Shown: positions 58,281-64,000 of the stretch, piece by piece
How the letters are laid out: each line of letters opens with the position of its first letter
Position numbering within the stretch: position 1 is the stretch's first letter
Assembly (NCBI GenBank): GCA_022821145.1
Contig: JAJEEE010000025.1
Location: 190,716-254,715, forward strand
DNA: 64,000 bases
Source of the DNA: Acidobacteriota bacterium
GTDB taxonomy: Bacteria > Acidobacteriota > Terriglobia > 20CM-2-55-15
Direction of reading: 5' to 3'
The notes under the pieces: generated by a model
Told to the model about the DNA's origin: nothing
The model's input: the letters and a program-made list of their open reading frames with translations, nothing else
Databases searched by the model: none
Program-made: the position numbers and the translations under genes

Positions 58281-59335
58281 TATCGGAACGACGTCAGCGT
58301 GGCGTTCCTGTGCGTGTAGTGGCGCTCGTAGTAGGCGCGGTAGGACCCGTCCCGAACCTCTCGCACCCAGTCCGGATGCGTCCGGTACCATTCGACGGTC
58401 GCGCGAATTCCGTCCGTGAAGTCCCATCGCGCCGACCATCCCCATTCCCGCTCGATCCTGGAGCAGTCGATCGCGTACCGCAGATCGTGGCCCGGACGGT
58501 CCGTCACGAACTCGATGAGCGAGGCCGGCTTTCCCAACTCGTCGAGGACCATGCGCGCCAGATCGACGTTCGCCATCTCCCGTCCGCCGCCGATGTTGTA
58601 GACCTCACCGGCGCGGCCCTTGTCGACAGCTTCCCACACGCCCCGGGAATGGTCGTCCACGTAGATCCACTCCCGTCGATTCGATCCGTCCCCGTAAACG
58701 GGGACCGGCCGGTCCTCCATCGCGTTGGCCACCATCAACGGGATGAACTTCTCGGGAAACTGCATCGGCCCGTAGTTGTTCGAGCAACGCGTGATCAGCG
58801 CCGGCGCGCCATGCGTTCGCGCCTCGGCCAACACCAGCAGGTCCGCGCCGGCCTTTGTCGCCGCGTACGGATTGTTGGGTTCCAGCGGCGTGTCCTCGCG
58901 GAAAGCTCCGCGCTCCCCCAGGCTTCCGTACACTTCGTCGGTCGAGATCTGCACGTAGCGCGACACGCCGGCGCGGCGCGCATGCTCCAGGAGGCACGCG
59001 GTCCCCATCACGTTCGTCCGGACGAAGGGGGCGGCGTCTTCGATGGACCGGTCGACATGGGTTTCGGCCGCGAAGTTGACGACGACGTCGATGGCGCTGT
59101 CCGCGAAAACCCCGGACACGTCGGCATCGTCGGCAATGTCGCCGCGAACGAAGCGGTAGCGGGGGTCTTCCTCGACCTCCGCGTTGTTGCGCACGTTTCC
59201 GGCATAGGTCAGCAGGTCGAAGTTCACGACGCGAACACCGGGCTCCGCGTCGAGCAGGTACCGTATGAAGTTCGAGCCGATGAAGCCCGCCCCTCCGGCA
59301 ACCAGGACCGTACGCTTGTCTAGCGGCTTGGACAC
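58280..59335 (-). CDS. rfbB: dTDP-glucose 4,6-dehydratase
   Basis: 351 aa extended SDR. VLVAGGAGFIGSNFIRYLL (NAD-binding), DLLTYAGNVRNNAEVEEDPRYRFVRGDI, ETHVDRSI, STDEVYG and the catalytic YAATKAG are all diagnostic. It makes dTDP-4-keto-6-deoxyglucose, the precursor of rhamnose and other deoxysugars. The usual rfbA, C and D companions are not in the window. A GTG at 59335 gives the normal family N-terminus; a GTG at 59359 would add eight residues. Confidence 0.93.
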   Translation of the reverse strand: MSKPLDKRTVLVAGGAGFIGSNFIRYLLDAEPGVRVVNFDLLTYAGNVRNNAEVEEDPRYRFVRGDIADDADVSGVFADSAIDVVVNFAAETHVDRSIEDAAPFVRTNVMGTACLLEHARRAGVSRYVQISTDEVYGSLGERGAFREDTPLEPNNPYAATKAGADLLVLAEARTHGAPALITRCSNNYGPMQFPEKFIPLMVANAMEDRPVPVYGDGSNRREWIYVDDHSRGVWEAVDKGRAGEVYNIGGGREMANVDLARMVLDELGKPASLIEFVTDRPGHDLRYAIDCSRIEREWGWSARWDFTDGIRATVEWYRTHPDWVREVRDGSYRAYYERHYTHRNATLTSFR

Positions 59336-59363
59336 GTCTCTACTGTAACCCCGGCCCACGGCC

Positions 59364-60779
59364 CTACTGGTCGAGGAACGCCCGGAAACCCTTGTACAGC
59401 TCCCACAGATCCACCTTGGACGACACTTCGTAGGGGGAGTGCATGCTGAGGATCGCGATGCCGACGTCGATGACGTCCATGTTCCGGCCGGCGAACCAGG
59501 ACGCGATGGTGCCGCCCCCGTAGCCCGCGTCGTAGGAGTATGTCTGCCACTTCACGCCGGCGCCGTCCAGGACGCCCCGAAGATGCGCGAAGAACTCGGA
59601 GTTGGCCTCGCGGCCCGCCCCGTACTCCTTCACCACGAGGCCGTATCCCAGCCGGGACGTCAGCTGGGCGTTCTGCGGACCGGGAAACAACGGGTTCAGG
59701 GCGGTCGTGGTATCGCTGACCAGGACCTGCGTGTTCGCGTACGCGCGCCGCAGGTCCAGGTCGCTGAAGTTTCCCGACTGCGCCGCGATCACTTCCGACA
59801 CCAGGGTCGAGAACCACTCGGAATTGACCCCGGTGTTCCACGACCCGGTCTCCTCGTTGTTGACCGCGTAGGCGACGGCCGTGTACTCCGGGACGCCGAG
59901 TTCGAACAGCGCGCGGAGACTGACGTAGGCGGTCGAACGGTCGTCCTGCCCGTAGGCGGCCACCAGGGCGCGGTCGAGGCCGACGTCCCGCGGCGCCGTG
60001 GCCGGAACGATCTGCAGGTCGGCCGACAGGAAGTCCCGGCCCTCGATGCCGTATTCCGCCCGCAGAAGGCCGAGCAGCCGGTCCAGGGCGCCGCCGGACT
60101 CGCCGTCGCCGGACGGCGGCATCGAGGCGATGATCGGCTCCAGTTCCTCGGTCCGGATGACGTCGCGGCTGGAACGGTCCCGGTAGTCGGCGTCCACGTG
60201 CGGAGCGATGTCGGTGATCAGCAGGACGGGATCGTCCGGGGCCGTGCCCACTTCGACCCACACCGTCGTGCCGTCGGTCTTGTCGACGCGGCCCACGACG
60301 GCCAAGGGTACGTTCGCCCACTGGTAGTTCTTGATCCCGCCGTGCACCTGGGCGTCGATCACCACGATCCCGTCCCGCTCCCTCAGGGGGCGCGTCTTGA
60401 ACTCGAGACGCGGGGAATCGATATGGGTATTGATGATCCGCAGGCCGGCCGGGACCGGTTGCCGCCCGAGGACGAACAGCACGATGGTCCGGTCGCGGTT
60501 GACGGCGTACCACCGGGAGCCCGGGGTCAACTCGGCGGCGGCGACGTCGGACGACCACGGTTCGAAGCCGTCGGCCTCGGCCAGCGCCACGGCTTCGCGC
60601 ACGAACCACATGTGGCTCCGGACGCGGCCCATGAACGCCTTGAACTCATCGCCGAAGGCCATGACCCGGGCGCGTTCGGCGTCATCGAGCGCCGGCCACG
60701 CCGAACCGAAGCCGAAGTCCTGCGCCGGCGCCTGGACGGCCAACAGCATCGCCGCCGCGAATAGCAATGGATTCTTCAT
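59364..60779 (-). CDS. M18-family aminopeptidase, secreted
   Basis: 471 aa zinc aminopeptidase. Zinc or catalytic motifs: NTHIDSPRLEF (His), GQDDRSTAYVSL (bridging Asp), NNEETGSWN (Glu pair) and MHSPYEVSSKVDL (terminal His). A signal peptide (NPLLFAAAMLLAVQAPAQ) precedes the domain, while most M18 enzymes are cytosolic or vacuolar, so this one is likely periplasmic or released. It is 29 bases upstream of rfbB on the same strand but is probably unrelated in function. Confidence 0.9.
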   Translation of the reverse strand: MKNPLLFAAAMLLAVQAPAQDFGFGSAWPALDDAERARVMAFGDEFKAFMGRVRSHMWFVREAVALAEADGFEPWSSDVAAAELTPGSRWYAVNRDRTIVLFVLGRQPVPAGLRIINTHIDSPRLEFKTRPLRERDGIVVIDAQVHGGIKNYQWANVPLAVVGRVDKTDGTTVWVEVGTAPDDPVLLITDIAPHVDADYRDRSSRDVIRTEELEPIIASMPPSGDGESGGALDRLLGLLRAEYGIEGRDFLSADLQIVPATAPRDVGLDRALVAAYGQDDRSTAYVSLRALFELGVPEYTAVAYAVNNEETGSWNTGVNSEWFSTLVSEVIAAQSGNFSDLDLRRAYANTQVLVSDTTTALNPLFPGPQNAQLTSRLGYGLVVKEYGAGREANSEFFAHLRGVLDGAGVKWQTYSYDAGYGGGTIASWFAGRNMDVIDVGIAILSMHSPYEVSSKVDLWELYKGFRAFLDQ

Positions 60780-60944
60780 AAGGATTCCCGCCCCGGAAGG
60801 GATTCTATCCCGGACGGCTCATTCAGCCGAAGCACTCGGAACCGTGACGCCGCAGTTCTCCCGGCGCCGCTGTTGCGAGCAGGCAGGTCGGTCAGGCTTG
60901 AACGCAGCGTTCCCGAACCGAACACGATCGCCGGCAGGAAGTGT

Positions 60945-62021
60945 TCACTCCACGGCCGATCCGCCGAAATACTCTTCCCGATGCCGCACTCGGTAGGCGG
61001 GGTTCCGGGTCGTGATCTCGACCGTGTGCCACCGGCCGTCGTCGGCCGCGTGGGCGGGATAATACCCGATTGTGTACTGGCTTCTCAGCTCTTCGGCCAG
61101 CACGTCGAGGGCTTCGGCGATCCGGTTGTCCCGGCCGGAATCCGACCAACCCGACACCAACCAGGCCCGCCCGCCGCTGATCTCCCCGAAGAGTTGCAGC
61201 ACATCCATGTTCAGGACGTCGGCGGGTACTGTCGGAATCGAAGGCGGCGTTCTGGGCCGGCCCGCCCCGCCCCCGGGGAACGGGATGCCGACGGGCCCGC
61301 GTCCGGTTCCCGGAAACGTGGGCGGCGTACCGCCCGGAAACGGAATCCCCACCGTTCCGGTGGGCCGGCCGGTGGGGAAGGTCGGGGGGGTTGGCGTCAC
61401 TCCGGGCGTTTGGGGCGCGATCCCGAGCGAATAGACCAGCGTCTCCGATTCCCGGACGAAGCGTTCGGCGCCCGCCAGCGACGTCGCGCTTCCAGTGTCC
61501 TCGCCATCGCTGATCACCAGGATGGCCCTCTTGTCGTGGCGCCCGTTCCGCACGTGTTCGAGACCGAGTGCCAGAGCGTCGTACAGGGCCGTCCCGCCCC
61601 CCACGCGTACTCTCCTCAGCGCCGCGGCCAGCCGGGACCGGTCATTGGTGAAGTCTTCGACCAATCGCGCGCGGCTGTCGAAGGTGACCAGAAAAATCTC
61701 GTCGTCGGGATGGATCTGGCGCAGAAAGCGCTCGACCGCGGCGGTCGCGGTCTCGATCTTCCGATCCATGCTCCCGCTGGTGTCGAGTAGCACGCCGACG
61801 CTGACCGGAAGATCTTCCGACTGCGAGAAGTGGCGGATGGGTTGCTGCTCACCGTCTTCATGGACGAGAAAGTCGGTGGCGGTGAGGTCGGCCACATAGC
61901 GCCCGCGCCCGTCGAGAACGGTGGCCACGATGTCGACCAGCGCGACATCGACCGCCAACTGGGACCACAGCATGCCCGCGGAAACGCCGGCCAGGACGAC
62001 GATAGAGACGAGACGGTTCAT
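60945..62021 (-). CDS. VWFA-related (acidobacterial type) secreted protein with Pro/Gly repeat
   Basis: 358 aa, signal peptide (SIVVLAGVSAGMLWS). Same fold as the gene at 27141: VDIVATVLDGRGRYVADL, MIDAS Asp80-Thr-Ser-Gly-Ser84, GGGTALYDALALG, VISDGEDTG and the ending LRSQYTIGYYPAH. Between the last two blocks is a Pro/Gly insertion with two copies of a unit like PTFPGTGRGPVGIPFPGG (nucleotides about 61255-61400). The insertion is absent from the other copy. Function unknown. Confidence 0.88.
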   Translation of the reverse strand: MNRLVSIVVLAGVSAGMLWSQLAVDVALVDIVATVLDGRGRYVADLTATDFLVHEDGEQQPIRHFSQSEDLPVSVGVLLDTSGSMDRKIETATAAVERFLRQIHPDDEIFLVTFDSRARLVEDFTNDRSRLAAALRRVRVGGGTALYDALALGLEHVRNGRHDKRAILVISDGEDTGSATSLAGAERFVRESETLVYSLGIAPQTPGVTPTPPTFPTGRPTGTVGIPFPGGTPPTFPGTGRGPVGIPFPGGGAGRPRTPPSIPTVPADVLNMDVLQLFGEISGGRAWLVSGWSDSGRDNRIAEALDVLAEELRSQYTIGYYPAHAADDGRWHTVEITTRNPAYRVRHREEYFGGSAVE

Positions 62022-62242
62022 GATGGCCCCTCCATGGAGGTATGCGACAAACCCCTCTGGTTCTTGAGACTCCGGACGCGACTAGTCGTTACGCGCCAAT
62101 CCGCACGGGTCAGCGGCCGGAAGTCGGGGTCGTCGACGCGGATCCCGGACGCCCGCGCAGCGCTGAGGGAACCCGCTATTCCTTCAGGTTCCGACCTCCC
62201 AGCCGTTAGACTGGATCGATCACCTTGCAATGGTATACGCGT

Positions 62243-62644
62243 ATGCGCGCGGTAACACAGCTTGCGGCGGCGGTTCTTTCGTGCCTGGCCGCCATCGTCC
62301 CGCCAGTCGTGGCGCATCATTCCATCGCGGGGGCCTACGACACGCGGCGTGAGGTGACGATCGAAGCTACCGTCGACCGGTTTCGCTTCGTCAATCCGCA
62401 TCCGATGCTGAGCGTCCGCGTGGAAACCGAGGTCTGGCAGCTCGAAATGGACAACCGCCGGGAACTGACGCGTGAGGGCATGACGGAAGACTCGTTCAAG
62501 CCCGGCGATCGCATCGTCGTCGCCGGGAACCCGTCCCGGAGCGAAGCGCGGCGGCTGTATATCCGCCGGCTGGACCGTCCTTCCGACGGTTTCGTCTACG
62601 AGCAGGTGGGAACGCGTCCGCGGATCACTCGAACGGGCCGCTAG
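62243..62644 (+). CDS. DUF6152 secreted protein
   Basis: 133 aa. Signal peptide (AVTQLAAAVLSCLAAIVPPVVA) then HHSIAGAYDTRREVTIEATVDRFRFVNPHPML, GDRIVVAGNPSRSEARRLYIRRL: the DUF6152 signature (A-H-H-S at the mature start and F-V-N-P-H). A small beta-barrel-like periplasmic protein of unknown function. ATG at 62243 is preferred over an upstream TTG because it leads straight into the signal peptide. Confidence 0.85.
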   Translation: MRAVTQLAAAVLSCLAAIVPPVVAHHSIAGAYDTRREVTIEATVDRFRFVNPHPMLSVRVETEVWQLEMDNRRELTREGMTEDSFKPGDRIVVAGNPSRSEARRLYIRRLDRPSDGFVYEQVGTRPRITRTGR

Positions 62645-62673
62645 GCGGCTGGGAGCGATCGCCGCATCCCGGG

Positions 62674-63621
62674 TCACTCTCGTCGATCGAGCGGGTCGAA
62701 GCCCTTGACTTCGTACGTCCACACCGGATCCGTGCACAGGCCGCAGTCCGCACCGATAAAGGTCCGCCCGGCTTCCGCGTTCTCGCGTAGTTGCCAGTCG
62801 AGCCAGTCGACCACGACCCGGGCCGCGGCGCCGCCGTTCGGGTCCCAGTAGGTGCCGCCGTGACCGCGGTCGATGCTGGCGACAGCCGCCGGTACATGAT
62901 CGATCTGTCGGAAATCGTCCATGCCGTTGGCGTGGGCGATGTCGGAAGGACCGCCGAGTACGTACAGCGTCGGGAAGTGGAGATCGTCCAGAAGGTCCTT
63001 GTCCAAGACCATGCCGGCCATTTCGGTGGGGCCGTCGATGAAGAGCCCGCTGTTCATGATCACGGCCGTTCGGACGCGCGGGTCCTTCGCGACGGCCAGC
63101 GCCTGCACGCCGCCGCAACTGAATCCCGAAACCGCAATCGCCGCGGTATCGATGCGGTCGAAGTAGGGGCCGCCTTCTCGCTCGTTCTCGGCGAATGCCC
63201 AGTCGATCGCCGCCGTCAACTGCTCGGCGCGCGTGGCCGGCGGGCCGGCGGGTCCGCGGGGAGCCCCGGGCGCGGGCCGTTCGGTCCTTCCGGGGCCGTT
63301 GTAGACGCCGCCGGGCGCAATGGCCAGATACCCGTGCGAAGCGATCTCGAGCAGGTGCAGTCGCGAGCTTGCGCCGTCGTCGGAGCAGCCGCTGTTGCCG
63401 AATACGTAAACGCCGAGCCGGGTCTGCCCCAGGCCGGACACGTCGGCCGGCGCGTAGACGACGTGGCCCGGCAAGCCGGAATCGATGCCCTTGACAGCCG
63501 GGAACGCTCCGGTTCCCGGCGTATCCGGCACGTCGTCCCGGTTCGGTCCCTGACCGAGCGCCGACACGGCGCCGAATGCCGCGATCAGGGCAACCAGAGG
63601 TGTCGAGAGTCGTTCGTTCAT
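62674..63621 (-). CDS. Secreted alpha/beta-hydrolase (PHB-depolymerase/dienelactone-like)
   Basis: 315 aa. Signal peptide (STPLVALIAAFGAVSALGQ). The oxyanion region is VYVFGNSGCSDDG, the nucleophile elbow GFSCGGVQALAV (Ser), the acid lies around YVLGGPSDIAH and the His in RGHGGTYWD. Extra cysteines (GADCGLCTDP) near the end may form a disulfide. Substrate unknown; esterase or acetyl-xylan-esterase-like activity is possible. ATG at 63621 is preceded by GGAG at an ideal distance. An insertion element ends 88 bases upstream of it. Confidence 0.78.
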   Translation of the reverse strand: MNERLSTPLVALIAAFGAVSALGQGPNRDDVPDTPGTGAFPAVKGIDSGLPGHVVYAPADVSGLGQTRLGVYVFGNSGCSDDGASSRLHLLEIASHGYLAIAPGGVYNGPGRTERPAPGAPRGPAGPPATRAEQLTAAIDWAFAENEREGGPYFDRIDTAAIAVSGFSCGGVQALAVAKDPRVRTAVIMNSGLFIDGPTEMAGMVLDKDLLDDLHFPTLYVLGGPSDIAHANGMDDFRQIDHVPAAVASIDRGHGGTYWDPNGGAAARVVVDWLDWQLRENAEAGRTFIGADCGLCTDPVWTYEVKGFDPLDRRE

Positions 63622-63713
63622 GATTGTCTCCATGGACGCGCCTTCGCCGATTCCAGCGAACCGCCGCCAACGGCGGCCAATCGGAACGCCGCGCGCCGTT
63701 CCTATGTTCTGTC

Positions 63714-63757
63714 CGTAGCAAATGAAAATGTCCGGTTTCTGTAGCAAATGAAGTGTC
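63714..63757 (+). repeat. Two tandem copies of an element-end repeat
   Basis: GTAGCAAATGAAAATGTCCGGTTT and GTAGCAAATGAAGTGTCCGGTT follow each other within 50 bases. Multiple end repeats of this sort are transposase-binding sites in IS21-type elements. Confidence 0.5.
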
Positions 63758-63818
63758 CGGTTGGGTTATCGGTTGACTGGTTGTCTGGAAACGCCTCCAG
63801 GAGTTGAATTTGTGGGGA

Positions 63819-63865
63819 GCGGCCTGTGCCCGCGCGGAGCGTAGCGAAGCGGGGGCACAGGCCGC
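63819..63865. terminator. Strong GC hairpin inside the element end
   Basis: GCGGCCTGTGCCCGCGC (63819-63835) pairs with GCGGGGGCACAGGCCGC (63849-63865) with one mismatch and a 13-base loop. It lies just after the stop of the partial minus-strand frame, so it could end transposase transcription. Confidence 0.45.
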
Positions 63866-63918
63866 GGATCGGGGCTTCCGCCCGTGTCGAGATGGCGTTG
63901 GGGGGATTCCCATTGGGA

Positions 63919-64000
63919 TCAGGCCGCCCGTGTTCGACGTCGGGGACGTTTTTTGGCCGCAGCGGCTGGGTCCGGCATCCACTGGCCGGTGGGATCGTAC
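63919..64000 (-). CDS. Partial 3' end of a probable transposition gene
   Basis: Only 26 residues are visible, ending KKRPRRRTRAA before the stop at 63921-63919. The basic tail and position inside an insertion-element end suggest an IstA/IstB-type transposition protein. Too short for a firm call. Confidence 0.35.
   Translation of the reverse strand, partial: YDPTGQWMPDPAAAAKKRPRRRTRAA

Larger units (their letters stand above)
63710..64000 (-). mobile_element. End of an insertion element, probably IS21-like, continuing past the window
   Basis: At 63710 the sequence changes to TGTCCGTAGCAAATGAAAAT, followed by a second copy (GTAGCAAATGAAGTGTCCGG), the repeated-end layout of IS21-family elements. 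Further in are a strong hairpin and the end of an open frame on the minus strand. The family name is from memory of such ends; the transposase body lies outside the window. Confidence 0.5.

Noticed and set aside
1..64000. CRISPR arrays, tRNA or rRNA genes, riboswitches
   Set aside because: No spaced identical repeats, cloverleaf or rRNA core sequence was seen on either strand by reading; a covariance-model scan would be needed to exclude small RNAs.

Overview
The window is GC-rich, densely coded bacterial DNA, most likely from an Acidobacteriota member. The pointers are two secreted proteins with the VWFA-related domain typical of that phylum, a DUF4159 gene joined to one of them, a TonB receptor with a carboxypeptidase-regulatory-like N-terminus, and a DUF6152 protein. 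The lineage is inferred from gene content only; there is no rRNA or tRNA gene in the window.

Layout. 1-2104: a partial cysteine desulfurase and a citrate synthase. 2141-16437: a small biosynthetic cluster with a NodU-type carbamoyltransferase, an Sfp-type phosphopantetheinyl transferase, a free-standing acyl carrier protein, an alpha/beta hydrolase and a 3452-residue type I polyketide synthase (KS-AT-DH-cMT-ER-KR-ACP followed by KS-AT). Several parts look degenerate: an in-frame amber codon in the transferase, an AT2 without its catalytic serine, and a carbamoyltransferase without its metal ligands. 16492-21381: a NYN/LOTUS RNase-like protein, a zinc-ribbon protein and an AMP-ligase/ACP/acyltransferase fusion. 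21571-25085: an Nramp-like transporter, alanine racemase, a YdeI-like protein and a VOC protein. 25368-26074: VapBC. 26395-28124: DUF4159 and VWFA proteins.

28235-31027: a TonB receptor with a long acidic, His-containing insertion and a small His-rich secreted protein, probably a zinc (or other metal) uptake unit. 31188-32598: an autoregulated XRE repressor with a gene of unknown function. 32764-36239: RmuC, an AbiEii-like nucleotidyltransferase pair, an addiction-module protein and a YdcF-like protein. 36236-40893: a minus-strand operon of methyltransferase, HyuA, HyuB and YdcF. 41041-45862: a defence/toxin-antitoxin patch holding DUF2283 with a broken DUF4258-like partner, an OB-fold protein with a membrane permease/thermonuclease/excalibur fusion, a second VapBC and a frameshifted HigBA.

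46000-49590: a lipoprotein PQQ-type sugar dehydrogenase and an M16-like protein that lacks the zinc motif. 49790-51883: an EF-G paralogue. 51929-59335: a Trm112-like protein and a cell-envelope glycan cluster (GT9, heptose kinase, GT4, two GT2s, methyltransferase, dTDP-glucose dehydratase). 59364-63621: a secreted M18 aminopeptidase, a second VWFA protein, DUF6152 and a secreted hydrolase. 63710-64000: the end of an insertion element, probably IS21-like.

The most unusual items are the partly decayed polyketide cluster, the permease-nuclease fusion, and the XRE plus unknown-gene pair with its palindromic operator. Three genes (PPTase, DUF4258-like, HigA) are broken by one apparent substitution or single-base shift each, so either local gene decay or assembly error must be considered.
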